From assembly GCA_964036275.1 (NCBI GenBank), contig OZ038435.1, forward strand, positions 9,296,310 through 9,360,309: DNA of 64,000 nt, written 5' to 3'. Positions 14,273 to 27,421 of this stretch are shown in pieces. This DNA comes from Litoditis marina (Eukaryota; Nematoda; Chromadorea; Rhabditida; Rhabditidae). The position numbers were made by a program, and so were the translations under genes. The notes below the pieces were generated by a model. It made no database searches, had not been told where the DNA came from, and saw only the letters and a program-made list of their open reading frames with translations. Within the stretch, counting starts at the first letter, position 1. The number at the start of each line of letters is the position of its first letter.

Positions 14273-17200
14273 ATGTTAATCTTACTTGTTGTGTTTCTTC
14301 CAATTGTCTGGGGAAGATGTCCATCCAACACTGTTTGCGACCAAACATTCCAAAAGTAGGTTTTTGTTCCCATTAGGTTTGACATACAAACTGTCTATGT
14401 TGTCCATGCTGAAACATCCAAGAATATTATTATGATTTTGTATTATTTGGGTTTTTGTATTACTAGCAGGATGCAATAGCAAAAAATAGTATTTGTTTGA
14501 AGAAATGCAGTGAAGTGTAGTTCAGTCAGTGAAATAACTCCATAGCGCCTGTTCAATCCTGGTCATTTGGCTACCAGTGATAATTAGAAAATTGTTCTAC
14601 TCTTTTACGTTTTGTCAAAAACTATCATGGGACAAAGAACGGAGTGCACATTGAACTTTTCTAGTTGTTGAACACATAAACTTCAACAAGAACTGAACCT
14701 TTGTTAGGCTTTTGTGATAGAACACATTCCTGCTCTGCTACAGATGCTACAAATACGAGACGAGAGACGCGTCTTATTTTGCTGCCGAAGAAGACTGCGT
14801 TTCTCTCGGGGGACATCTTACATCCATTCAGAATGTTTTTGAAAACGCCCTCGTTGGCGGTAGGTCTGAATACTCTAACCAGCACAATCACTGTCGCCTT
14901 TCATGTAAACGTTTTTTCTCTGCTCACACGCAGTATTTTGTAGTTTTCTCCATATTTTCTGAGTTCCTTCGTATGATCGCTGTTTTTCCCATTAAGACAG
15001 CAGAGGGTCCAATTGATTGAGCGATGCGGGGCGGGCGGTCGTTGATTATCTGCCAGCAGTGGAGAGTGTGTAGATCAATGACACGCAGACTGGCTGCCCC
15101 TCGTCAAACCCCGCCCCGTAAAAAATAGATGGTACGGTGTCCACAACGGTTTGACATATTCTATATTAAGAGCACCAACACGCTGATACTTGCAAGCACA
15201 CACGACGAGTCGATATTTCAATCATTCCTTGTCGGTTCAATTATTTTCAACTGTTTTTCGTTTCAGAAACTGCCGATTCCATGTTTGACAATTACAACGA
15301 CTACTGGATCGGTGCCAATTATATAATCAACAACAAATGGTCCTGGACAGATGGTTCACCCTGGCAGTTCACGGACTGGTTTCCAGGTTTGTTTGAGTTG
15401 ATGTCGCTGGTGAGAAGCTCATCACTCCTGTTGCTCGTGTGATCAGATTCGAAAATATCAGCCACATCTGACAAACCTCCGTGTTCAACTTTTTGAATAT
15501 GTTCATTATATTTAGATGGAAAACAACTCATCCCCAAGAAAAACAGTTAGAAATACTACTGGGAACATCGATGACAGTAACTTGCACCCCACTGTTCAAT
15601 ATCAAAAACTGACTGAGAACAAAAATCAAAATTGATGCAATGCACAAAGTGTTAACTTATCAATCTAAAGTTAACATAAACTGGTCTGAGGGTAGCCTGC
15701 CGACATAATGCAAGTGGTATCGCCAATACAACCCAAACAGCTTTTTTCACTAACGGTATGTACATCATACTCAATTATTATCAATAACACGTAGTATTGT
15801 AGGAAATATTAACAAGCGCGTTTTATTGCTTGATATTATAGAAATTTCGCTAATTTCCAATCAAGAAGTTGTTTCACGGTGTATGGAATGACATTGCGGA
15901 ACTTTATCAAACTGTCAAAATTCCATGAAACTTCGAGTATAGCTGGAAGCTTTTTCACATAATGAAATGTTTCACTCAAAGCTAAAGATCTCTCAAAGCC
16001 CTTGTTCGGGGAGTTAATGAAACATTTGCAAGTGCCTTCGTTTCCAATTCAATTCGATTTCTAGTTTTGTATTCATTTGTTAATAATTAAACTTTCGCAT
16101 AAATGTGAGAGTTCGTTCAGGGGATCCAAGCGTCCAAATGGTATCTTCTGTTGTACTAAAAAGTCACAAATGGACGTGAGTTTATGAACATTACTTGTAT
16201 AATTTGTTATGTAGACAAAAAATCGGAGTTAATACCGCCCCTATGGTAATCTTTTATTGGCTTCACGCAGAGCACTTACATAATTTACTAGCACAATCAC
16301 TCGAAGAAAAGTTTTTATCCACAGTTTTTCTGCTGTTAGGGTTGATGATGGGTGGATGGGAGAGAAGTCATAACATTTCATATCCTTTATTTTATAAAAC
16401 GACAGATCCACCGATCCTGACAACTCGAAGCCATACGTGTGCGAGCTGCCGTATTCACAACAGGTACCGGTTACTTGTCATCCTGTTGCACCGGTTACCT
16501 GTCCCACAGTCTTCTACCCTACTGCTCCAGCCTGTCCACGTCTACGTGAGTTTACGGAGATCGAAAACCAGTTCCAAGTTTTTCGATTTAAAATTAGGCA
16601 ACAGAGTTGAGAGCGCTTTATTCTGGTGGACCAACTCTTCAATCTCTCACCTCCACATCCAACGGTGGTATTTTTTTAGCTCTGTGATTTTGTTTGTTGC
16701 CACTGAACATTCTTCATCATTCGCAGTTCAGCTGAAAGTTTTGTGACGATAGAATTCGAAAATATGCCATTATTTGTATAATTTTGTCTTGTTACTCCTG
16801 AGTTGAACAAAGTCATAGGGAACAGTGGAACCTTCATAACTATTTCAAATATTCTTTGAATTTTTCAGCTCGTTGTGAGAGCGGTTGGACTCTTTTTGGT
16901 GGCACCAATAACTGTTACAAGGTTAGCCAAGATGTTTTTAGACAAGATTATCACTACTGAAGTTGATATTTGCGTGATAGATAGTTGCGTGTTGTTGAAC
17001 TGCCAAAATCTCGGAAAGTAGTGAGATGTCATATTAACCTAATTTAAACACGGTTCATATGGGACAATATACAAATTTTTTACAAGGTGGAGTACAAGCA
17101 GAATTTCTGGTCTGCAGAGGAAATTTGCAAAGAATCGGGAGCTCACCTAGCTTCTATTCACAGTGAAGAGGAAAATGATTTCATCTCAAGTGAGTTTGTT

Positions 17201-18324
17201 TCGGAAATCATCTGCAATGAAAAAAAAACAAATCTGTTCATTTATTGCCACGGATAGAGTTTATACGGTGCAGCAGGTTGCTTCTCACTAGGAATAGATA
17301 CTCTAGCTGTCAGAAGCAAAGCCCCGCCAACAATATAGTACAGTATGTTTTGAAACACAATTTCATTAAAGAACTGTACTCGATTAGCCTAGATTGATGG
17401 TTGAGACCCGTTCGAAAAACTAACAGAGTTTTCCACTCATTCTTGACAAGAGGCCGTATGCATGAAACATCCCGGGCCGGGTTGGGATGCTATCCCGAGC
17501 TGAATTGGCCGGGAAATAGCTCGAGATAGCATCCCAACCCGGCCCGGGATGTTTCATGCATACGGCCTCAGGTCTCTCACTGCTCAGATCTGGCAACCAG
17601 CGGCGATCCTGATTACGATGTGGATACCACGTATATAGGATTGTACCTAGCGGCTGGTCGGTGGCTATGGACAGACAACTCGGAGGTAGGCTGTATTTGA
17701 ACGACATAGGTGTGCTTCACGGCAACACACTTGAACGTTGTGGTATTGTCGGAAGTCTATCAGGTGGTTGACTTCTGGCTTGGTCTTTTTTCCATTATTA
17801 TGGGGAAAAATTTTCTACACGTTCAAAATTCCGCTATTCTTGAAAACAGAAGCAAAGTCATAGGAAGTTCATATTTCCACCGACGTTTTCACCGGTAAAC
17901 GTGTCAACATCTCTGAGATGAAAAAAATTCAACGAACCACAAAGGTTTTCTTTTAAGGTAAACTACACCAAATGGGGTCCCACTGGAGTCCAGCCACCAA
18001 GTTCCAATGGAAACTGTGGGCGCGTGAGTTTTCACGACATCTCCTTCCGTGAGGCTCACCACAAAATTAGTTCAATGATTTTGTGTTGTGATGACAGGCC
18101 CAACCTGCTCGCTCCCTTATTTTGAATTCATAGTACAGTTGATCACCTACCACGCGCGATCTCATTATTTTCATGTGCTCAGCCATATTGGTAACGTGTT
18201 TCAGGTGTATACCGGAGGTTCGGCGTGGCCAGGTAATGGTAATGGACGATGGGATCACAAATGGTTGAATGGAGTTTGCTCAACTGTCCTGAGAAATTTT
18301 GTTTGTAAGAAAATAGCATTGTGA
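14273..18324 (+). CDS. C-type lectin-like gene B: secreted, two CTLDs, 10 exons
   Basis: Exons: 14273-14355, 14744-14859, 15267-15386, 16121-16175, 16406-16545, 16869-16921, 17087-17189, 17588-17685, 17958-18023, 18205-18324. Together they give 954 nt (317 aa). Signal peptide MLILLVVFLPIVWG. CTLD1 has GGHLTSIQNVF, YWIGANYI, WSWTDGSPW and KPYVCELP, and lacks the inner cysteine pair. The linker is Pro/Thr/Cys-rich. CTLD2 has CESGWTLFGG, SGAHLASIHSEEE, YIGLYLAAGRWLWTD, GNCGR and VLRNFVCKKIAL. A QPP sits near the EPN/QPD position and no clean WND is present. AATAAA overlaps the stop codon at 18324. Its CTLD2 resembles that of gene D more than those of A or C. The left arm of the large inverted repeat starts 76 bp after the stop. 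Confidence 0.87.
15068..15156 (+). repeat. Dispersed repeat, copy 2, in gene B intron 2
   Basis: Matches the reverse complement of 6758-6860. The shared segments are GTGTAGATCAATGACACGC, CAGACTGGCTG and GGTACGGTGTCCACAA. Confidence 0.7.
17450..17569. repeat. Perfect 45 bp-arm hairpin in gene B intron 7
   Basis: Positions 17450-17494 and 17525-17569 are perfect reverse complements. The arms begin GAGGCCGTATGCATG and are GC-rich, and the loop is 30 nt. The pre-mRNA would form a strong stem. This may be a palindromic MITE or a small-RNA precursor. No function is shown. Confidence 0.9.
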
Positions 18325-19124
18325 ATAAAATTTATCCCTCGTTCTTCATATACATTGGTAAAACTCATTTTTTGAAATGATATCTAAATTTCTGTATGGC
18401 TTTAAAGGGGGGCAGAATTGAATGTTCAAATAACAGAAAAAATTCAGACAACTCGTTTGATACTAATATCTTTCTGAAATACCAACTATAAATGCTCTAT
18501 TTTGTAACTTCACTTCAATTTCACCTAGGTCAGACACGCAGAGGAGGTTTGGAGTGGTGCCAACTTACGTGACACCCGTAGTTTAGTTCTCGTACACACA
18601 AAATCGATCCTTATTTCAACATGGTAAATATTATGAAGCAAAAAAATACATTACTCACTATAATATGTGTATCGCTCTTTGTTACAAACAACAAAATGAA
18701 AGCATTTCATAACGACATTTCTAGATAACAGTCACACGTAAATAACAAGTTTCGGGTGTAGGTAAGTCTATCGTACTAAAGTGCATAAACTCCACACGAC
18801 TCAAAGCGCAGGCTGCCGGCAGTTAAGCGGCAGGCTGCCGGCGGCGAAACCGCGGCGTGCCGGCAGGCTGCCGCTTACCGCCGGCGGCCTGCCGGCAGGT
18901 TGCCGCCAAGCGGCGGTCAGTTGGCAGGCTGCCGGCAGCCTGCGCATATTGGGAAGAAATTCGTTGAATTCAGGCTACAGTTTCATAAATGATGGCTTTA
19001 TTTCAGTATTTCAAAACAACGACAACAAACAATCGAAATAAGGTCTCTAACGGGAACAATAAACATAACGGTAAACTGAATGAAAAATAAATAAGCGTGA
19101 GTGAGAAAACGAGTGAGCTGACTT

Positions 19125-19288
19125 ACACCAGTAAAGTTGTCCTAATAGTCAGAAAAATTCGAAAAACGGACTACTTTTTCGCCAAAAAATAAGAAAATTT
19201 GTCTACTTTTGATGAAAAATAATGAATTTTTACGTGTTCTCATCTAAAACGGACTACTTTTCGTCGCTTAGTCGGACCTTACTGGTGT
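19125..19288. repeat. Interspersed ACACCAGTAAGG-family repeat
   Basis: Begins ACACCAGTAAAG and ends CCTTACTGGTGT, so the ends are inverted. It includes the family core AACGGACTACTTTT. Further copies or parts occur at about 20628, 25164-25296, 30290-30396, 38384-38433 and 38514-38556, plus mirrored copies in the right arm. Confidence 0.7.
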
Positions 19289-20627
19289 TTGTGAGCTGAA
19301 TGGAGAACGAGAAAACGTGAAACTATTTGGATATGTTAGCAGCTTTAAAAACTAGAATGTGGGCCTACCGGACAAAAATCAATAATTTTTGAATTTGATA
19401 ATTGTTCGACTGCGAGCCAGACTGATGAGGGCGCAGTAAGGAAGTCTTGTTTGAGTTCTAGGTGCCGTCGTTGGCGTATTCCCTGAAATAAATGTATAAA
19501 TGAAATACAAATAAAAGAAAACGAATTTTGACAGCTGTCCAACTTTCACTGTGACACATGCTTAGATGACAATTGGCATTACTGAAACCCCGGATATGAA
19601 TGGTCATATTCAGCCGGTCTCCTAATCTAATTGAAAAAGATAGAAGCGTGAGTTGAAAGTGGTTGTATGTCAGAAAGGAACCAGGACCCAGTTTTTCGAA
19701 AAAGAGAAATACTGCGAATTTTCTAGTTTTGACTTGTCTGAGAGTGTAGCTAATGCTAAACAGGTTGCAGAGACACATAAACGCATGTATATACTTAAAT
19801 ATATAGGTGCAAATATTACATAGAACATACCTCATATCCTGTTGATCGTAACCTTCTGAGGGTAGTATTTCTGATAATCTTGTCTCCGTGATATCCGAGA
19901 ATTGAAGCCGGCGGCTGGCATGCCTGAAAATGCAAACGTAATAATTAAACGATATCTTGTTTAGCGTGCAATAAAGGAGACAAGGGATACCTAGATATCA
20001 CGTTACTTAATCGACTGTATGTTTCATGCCTCGACCAGATAATACATGTCACAATAATAATTGAAAACATGCGAAGTAATGTCATTGGAGTACGCGAAAT
20101 GTCTTGATTTTCGGAGGAAAATATCAAATTTCCCCTGAATTAGGCGTAAAGGTAGCCGACTCGTTGCATTTTGTTGTGGAAATCCGGACAACTTTATGAG
20201 TGTGCGGTAAGAAAAAAGGCACTCAACTTTAATGAATCTATTATAGTTAATAAGACATTTTTATTGGTGGCTACATGAAGGAAAAATTAAGGGTACCCTC
20301 TGGCTCTGTCAACCAACCGGGTATAGCACCTATGCTTTGTTGTAAAATTCTAGGAAATGTTCACAACTGTCAATGACTCATACCGATCACATGAGTGTTG
20401 GCTCTTCTTTTTGACCAATTATTATCGAATATCGAATTATCATAAAAAACGTGAGAGGTGAGAAGTACACAAGACCAACTAACCTTTGTCATATCATTAA
20501 TTCTCTGCGCTCACAAGACAGGGGAATGATGATGCTGCAAAACTTCACCAACTGAGGGCGCCCATTTCTGTAAAAACAACAATCAGAACACAAATACACC
20601 AAAAAGGATGGAAAAAGACACGCGCAT

Positions 20628-20760
20628 ACACCAATAAGGTGCAACTATTCGACCGAAAGTCCGTTTTCAGATTAAAACACGTGCAATCAATGTATTTGCA
20701 TCAAAAATAGGAACTCCTCCGTTTTCGGGTGACAAGGAACCCTCCTGATTTTTTTCTGAC
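20628..20760. repeat. ACACCAGTAAGG-family repeat, partial
   Basis: Starts ACACCAATAAGGT and continues with CTATTCGACCGAAAGTCCG, matching one end of the family. The far end is not clear. Confidence 0.5.
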
Positions 20761-22794
20761 TGTTCGGTTCGGACAAATTTACGGATCCAAACAACACTCG
20801 AGTCAATTGAAATCATAAATTAACTCCTTTTATTTGCGATTTCGAAATTAATTAAATCAGGGATCCAAGAAACAAAATATTGCATGACAGGCTAGGCTCA
20901 AACTACTGTTCAATCAGAGCAAGACGATGCTACTGTTTTTTCTCATCACAAACAGGTCCCATCACATACATTTGAGAAAATTTCGAAAAATAAGAATCGT
21001 ATCGTACGGCTTTTTCGACACTAAATCTCCCCGTTACCCACATTCAGAACCGTCTAATAGTTAATTTCCCTTCGATTTCATTCCATGTGAACAAAATGTG
21101 GAAAACAAAACAGATATTCTGAAAAGTTAGGCATATTCAAACTGAAATCACTAACCTTGTGGGCTTGTGGCTAAACCGCTAATCGTAGAGCAGGAGAGAA
21201 ACTTCACGCATAGCCGATATATGTGGCCCGGTTACCTGCAATATGAGTTCAAAGTGAGCAGACGTTTACATTTTTTGGATGACTCTCTAAATTCAGGGTG
21301 ACAGAACGAAAAATGGTATATTTTTTGAATGTATATTTTTTAGGTGATCAAAATCATATTTTTTTTGTTCAAAATCCAGATAATCGCCCAATTTCGACGA
21401 ATTTTTGGGTTATTATCTGAATATTTGGAGTTATTCATAAATTTTGGGTGACCAAAGTTCAGACGTCGTCTAGGGTTTTATACGTCTGAAAGTGAGGTTT
21501 AAGTTGAAGCCAATTGGGTTAGATGAGGGAAGGGGGGCATAGGAGGAACAGAACATAAACAAATGTGCGGAACAATTAAAAAGGACATGTTGCAGAGAGC
21601 AAAACGATATGAATCAAAAGTAAATGAACAGTTATATATCATTCTCAGTACACTTATTCATTAATTTCACTTATTCTTTCTTTCTACTAAATTATTGGTA
21701 CTGCTGATTCAATTCCCCCCTTCCATCAGAACATCAGAATCTAAAAAGGCCAGGCATAACGCCATTCAAACTGAATTTCAACATATTTTGCTGGAAGAAC
21801 CAAAAGCTCGGCCACTGCAACCGAGCCTTCTTGAACAGTTCACTCAGTACCTGCTTCTACCAGACAATTTTATAGTAGATACCCACCTCATTAACATTAA
21901 CTCCGGATACTGACGCTTGAAGCCGTCCCTCATAGCAGCGATTCATATATTTATCGTCCTCTCTGCTGAACTCAAGTAGCAAGTAATTGTCCCTGAAATT
22001 TGCCAACAATCACCACATCACCTTAAGAGACTGAACTTAATTGGAATAAACTAATGAGGACGTGTTGTTTTTACAAAACAATCGAAGACAAAAAAGTGTT
22101 CGATGTGTCGTTCAATCGTCGTACGTATGGCGGCTTTTTTCAGTAAATTCTGCTCTGCACATAACAAATTGACTACACAAATATATTTATTTCAATGTAA
22201 CTCAACCTACATAATCATGTGTGGTTTTCAAGAAGTAAATTTCCAAACTACGTGAAAATCGCAAAATGCAGCCAAAAGCAAGCAGAGAAAACGACCACTA
22301 GTGCGAACTCTTTCCAAAGTACAGAACAAGCGACACACTACACTACAATATAACAAATATACTTCAGTTAGACTTAAAAAGACAACAAAAATACAAAAAA
22401 TTATAAGGAAAACGATTAAAATATCGGCAAATGAAGACTACGACGTATAGTTAATTACGTTCAAGCTGTAAACCGCGGGCGTGATGACCGGGCGTGATGA
22501 AATTGGTCGTTGGATTTAAATCACGGCAGTAATAAGACTTCTCGCAGAATTTAACTCCTGATCGGATTGCGTGTTCATGTGAATAATCTGTGAAGCATCT
22601 TTGGTTTCAGAAAGAATTATTTCATCCTTTCACTGCGTAACTACATAGTCGTGCCAAGCTTTATCTTTATTTCACCAAATAGATGGCTAAAAGCGTATCA
22701 CATTCACTATCATAATCATGAATTGTTATAATACACATAAATTTCGAATACACTGAACCATTCGAACACGAATCTCTTAGATTGGACGATTTAT

Positions 22795-23480
22795 AACCTC
22801 CGGTTTTTGATAACCATTTTTTCAGGTTACCTCGCAGGTAACCGGTAAGTAACTCAAAACCAAAAACCGGTTACCTTTTTTTCTAACGCAATTTGTGGCT
22901 TTGAGGAAACCTGCAAATTAGGTCACGAAAAAATCGGTTAGGTTACCAAAAACCGGTTACATATAGAATTCACCTGCGAAGGGCAAGTATTCCGCAGTCA
23001 TTAAAATGTCTTATTGTGGGTGAATTCTATATCTAACCGAGTGTTTTGGTAACGGGACAGGTTTTTGCTAACCAGTATTTCAGGTTAGCTCAGTAAGAAA
23101 CCGGTTAGTGACCTAAAGTGAAAAACCGGTTACCTGTTTTTGTAACGCAAAGTATTGTTTTTACCGTTAGGTCGTACGGTAACCGAAATTGAGTTTTAGG
23201 TTACCTATCGGTTACCTGTGAGGTAACGAGAAAAAAAGGTGTACCACAAACCGGTTAGGTTACCTGTGGGTAATGTTCACCAAATAAGTAAGAATAAAGC
23301 TGATGAGGAATTTGATCTAACGTTAGTAGATAACCAAGTTGGTTACTTTGGTTAATTGGTTAAGTTTAGGCTTATGCCTAGACCCGAGATCGGTTAGCGA
23401 ACATGTTACCGAACTGGCAGATATGACTCTTACCAGATAACTAAGTGGTTACTTCGGTTATCTGGTTTGCTCTTGGATCA
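22795..23480. repeat. AACCGGTTACC-rich repeat cluster
   Basis: Many degenerate copies of AACCGGTTACC and GGTTACC lie in both orientations next to the right terminus of the 4.9 kb element. A weaker cluster of the same words lies at about 25655-25875, mirrored in the right arm. Confidence 0.65.
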
Positions 23481-25163
23481 TTATCTAGTTTGCACCGGGC
23501 AGTCTGCCGGCAGACTGCCGGCAGGCTGCCGGGCTCCTGACAAATATCATTATCTAATTTGCACCCGGCAGCCTGCCGGCGGGCTGCCGGCAAGCTGCCG
23601 GGCTCCTTAATTGCCGGCAGCCTGCCGGCAGCCCGCCGGCAGACTGCCGGCAGGCTGCCGGGCTCCTTAATTGCCGGCAGCCTGCGCTTTGAGTCGTGTG
23701 TCATGCACCGAAGAGTAACTACGACTTTTCAATGCATTCCGAGATAAGTATATACAGTATTTACACTACAAAGTGAAAATGATAGAACTATCTAAATAAA
23801 TTCAGAGACCTAGACCGGATCTATAAAATTCTATACAGAAATATCATTTGTGTACCGCTCATAAAATCACAGGAAAATATTCATAATTAGTGACTGAATA
23901 TTCCGAGTCAACACAAAATGTACAAAATGGAGAAGAGTTCAAAATAAGACCACATATATAACCAGATGAATCTATGAAAAATTGTTACACTTGTTACACT
24001 CATGGAAGGAGAAAAACTACAAGATTCAAGCAAAGAAAATGAGCGATTGTCATCAGGCATAGAGTATGGTAAATTATAAGATCATATGATGAATAGGATC
24101 ATACGATGATAATATGAGGATGAATTATAGGACCCCAAAATTGGCTCCTAGCTCTTCCAGTGACTCAGATGATAAAACCCTAAAATACAAATACGTTAGT
24201 TCGTAAAATGGATAACTATTATTGTTCATTTGACTCAATCTCTCACCTTCAATAAGCTGTAGTGAAAAAGAGAAAAATAGTTGATAAGTTTGGTCAGAAA
24301 ATAAACCAGTTTAGGTGTTCACGACTGTCTCTGACTATTCCGGCAGGATCTCCCGAGCTTTGATCACTTTTTTTGCGATAAAAACGAAGGCCCCCTGCCT
24401 CATGACAAAATTTAAATTTTTCCTACTTATCAGAAACATTACTCATGGATATTCATGGAAACACTACTGTAAAGAAAGAAGTAGTGAATAGAACATAAAA
24501 CTTGGACTAACCTGATTAGAAAGCCGGAACAAGGAAGGTCATTCGAGTATTAGCCAATATTATAACAGCACAGCCAAGGAGCAAGGAACACGTTTCACTC
24601 CGCAAATGAGAAAGATTGTAGTATTGTAGTGAGGAGCTAGTACTGTAGTGAGGAGCTGCAAAATTGTTTGTTTACTTGTTCATATACGCCAAGCTGACAG
24701 ATCAAATTGCAAATTCTTCTACGTGAATGTCAATATTCTCCATCACAGAACCATCACATCTGGTCACCTATACGTTTTTTATTGTGAGTGGCGTTCTACC
24801 AAATCTTAGATGGCTGTAGCAAGCGAAAATAATGAAAACATCTGAAGAGGTTCCTTGAAATACTCAAGTTGAGTGCAAATAAAACTATCACCCAAGACCC
24901 AAAACAAAAAGTTACCTTTTCTCATTTTAGTCCGGTCGAGCAGTAAATGTAGTTACGCAGAGAAAACACGGTGGATGAGGTTGGAAACTTATCTCCTCAA
25001 ATACGTACACCTGGAACAAGCCAATTTGAGCGAACAAAAAATAACAGATTTTACTGCAAATCTACTGTACAACAAAACATACCCTCTTGCATAAAACCAA
25101 ACTGAAATGTACGTGTATTCATTGATAAAACACGTGCATAGCTCATATCTTCTTGCATAAAAA

Positions 25164-25296
25164 AATGAGGTAATGGGGTACTTTTTCGCCGAAAACGAGA
25201 AAAAGTATCTAATTTTGCCGCAGATTAACTATTTTTCACGTATTTTCATCTGAAAACGGACTCCTCTTTATCAATTAGTCGAACCTTACTAGTGGT
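25164..25296. repeat. ACACCAGTAAGG-family repeat within the left arm
   Basis: Contains AAAACGGACTCCT and ends ACCTTACTAGTGGT. The mirrored copy is at about 53536-53668. Confidence 0.55.
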
Positions 25297-26760
25297 AATT
25301 GCACTTGTTGATAGAGAAGTCCATTCCAGAATAACAATAAATTGACTTACATTTCACATAAAAATGCTAGTTCCGCGATTTTTCAAGCGATTATCAGCAT
25401 GTGGAATAGAACGCATTCCACGTCCAAGCAATGAATCTTGTTTCTTCCACTTCATAGTGAGAGAATCTGGAATGAATTTTACAATGAATTGACATAACAC
25501 TGAATAAAACAATATTATCATGTATAATTACACCACTGAATGAAATAATAAGTTATGTGTGCTCAGTATGCCTCCTGGTCGTTACATTGAAAAAAGTAAT
25601 AATTTGACATTCGTGCCACTACACGGCTAAACGGCTGACTCATACAGTTGACTTGGTTTTTGGTAACCCTTTTTCAGGATATGCGAGTAGGTAACAAGGC
25701 AAATGATCACCTAAAAGTAACCTAAGAACAGGCAAAAACAGCTACCGAGCTACCGTTCAAAATAACGGTGAATCTCAAATTTTGGGTATTTGGTTAGGCG
25801 GAACAGAGACCGGTTTCCTATTTCAGGCTACCAATGGGTTTCTTACTCAGATGAGGGTTATAATTACGGTTGAGGGTTAGCTAAAGAAACCGCCGATGAA
25901 AACAGGTTTATCGTTCATCGACCACATGAGCTCTGTATTGGATAAGTAGAAGTAGAATAGAATAGAATAGAATAGAATGTTTATTCGCGATTGAACACGT
26001 GTCTTTCCACATTCATCGCCGAGTACCAACGGATAGCCATAGTAAAGAGTCAGCACATACTAGTCGGCATAGATCGCTATAACTAATTACTCTTCAAAAG
26101 AAACCAGCTTCTTTTATCAAACAAATTACATACGATTTAGAAAAAATGGGGTTATTTTCACGGACTAGTCTTCCGTAGGATTTTCCCTCATGGATATACT
26201 AAGTTAATGAACATACTTTTGTTTTGAAAAGAGGGAAAGGAATAAAAAAAATGCATACATGCCTTTGAAACTAACCTGAGATAGATATGAAAGAGAGAGA
26301 AAAAAGATTTGCATCGACGTCGATAACGACATCACACCAATACCAATTATTGTTCTCATACGAGAGACGATCGTACATAGGCTGGAACCACCTGGAAATA
26401 ACATTGATTGGGTACTTTTCGATAACTATTAAAAAAGAAACAAAGCAGTAAATGAGTGGGCAACGAAAAAATGAAACAAATGATAACGAAATGCGAAAAT
26501 CCGAAAAAATCAATCTGAAAGTTACCGTCGAAAAAGGTCGAAATTGAAAATCAGCTAGTTTTTTGTAAGACAGAACCTATTTCTCATTGTGCACACAACT
26601 AGGTGAAGCTTTTATAGCGTACTTACACATGAAATATAAAGAAAACGTAAATAAAAACCGAATATTGAAAGAAATACGGAATATTTGTAGAAAAATTTCG
26701 AAAAACAGTCAGCCACTGTCTGCCTCTGCCATATTCGCATTGGAGTGCGTTTATTCGCAT

Positions 26761-26838
26761 TGGAGCGCGTGTCATGAAATGTTGGGTTGGAGCGCGTGTC
26801 ATGAAATGTTGGGTTGGAGCGCGTGTCATGGAATCGCA
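26761..26838. repeat. 27 bp tandem repeat, about 2.8 copies
   Basis: The unit TGGAGCGCGTGTCATGAAAT plus 7 bp starts at 26761, 26788 and 26815. It is mirrored in the right arm at about 51994-52071. Confidence 0.85.
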
Positions 26839-27421
26839 CATTCGATTCCGTCCTCCTTTAACGTCATTCAATTAGATTCACGTTATCGGAAGTGTATCAC
26901 AAGTATCAGAGCTCAGTCACACTCGGTCGATTTGCGATTTGAGTTTGGGGTAATTACTAGGAGACCATTTTCCTAGAATCATGGAAACTTATAAGATAAT
27001 AATACTGTCCGTTTGTTTTCCATTCATAGTACCTAGCGATAAATTTTCCATAATTAACACTTCTGTAATGCCATCCTGCTTGTTTAATGTTTCGAACAAC
27101 TTCATTTTTTCTGTCACTACTTAATTTCTTGTTATTTTTTCCACGCGCAGACCATTTTACGCTATATGCGTAGGCCGCTTTCATGATATAGCAGAGCACG
27201 TTAAAGGTATAATTAGGTTAAAACCTGAGATTTTCAAAATGCACCTCTCTAAACGAAATTCAGGAAAAAGATGCGCATTAGGGTGGTGAAGACATCGGAA
27301 ACACAAAAACTCGGAAAAATAAGGTCGAAACTACAAAAAATACCGTATCAATTATGTTGCATAACCCCTTGTTTGAAACTCGCGCGCCTGCCGTCTGGAT
27401 GGTTATCTTATGTCCGAGTTT

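Larger units (their letters stand above)
18793..23700. mobile_element. 4.9 kb DNA transposon-like insertion with TC target duplication
   Basis: It begins CACACGACTCAAAGCGCAGG and ends with the exact inverse. The terminal inverted repeat is 29 bp and perfect. TC occurs on both sides (18791-18792 and 23701-23702), and the right arm has the uninterrupted site at 55130-55131. Both ends carry GC-rich subterminal repeats of GGCAGGCTGCCGG units (18808-18945 and 23496-23692). No open frame above 125 codons and no transposase motif were seen, so it is probably non-autonomous. CAC termini, a 2 bp duplication and subterminal repeats recall CACTA/Mirage-like elements, but this is inference. Confidence 0.85.

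Noticed and set aside
18781..19041. Gly/Arg/Ala-rich 86-codon frame
   Set aside because: It translates the GC-rich subterminal repeat of the 4.9 kb element.
23441..23704. Pro/Ala/Arg-rich 87-codon frame on the minus strand
   Set aside because: Same subterminal repeat at the other end of the element.
26587..26976. 129-codon frame in the left arm, mirrored at 51856-52245
   Set aside because: It is conserved only because the arms are duplicates. It includes the 27 bp tandem repeat and shows no domain or gene signals.
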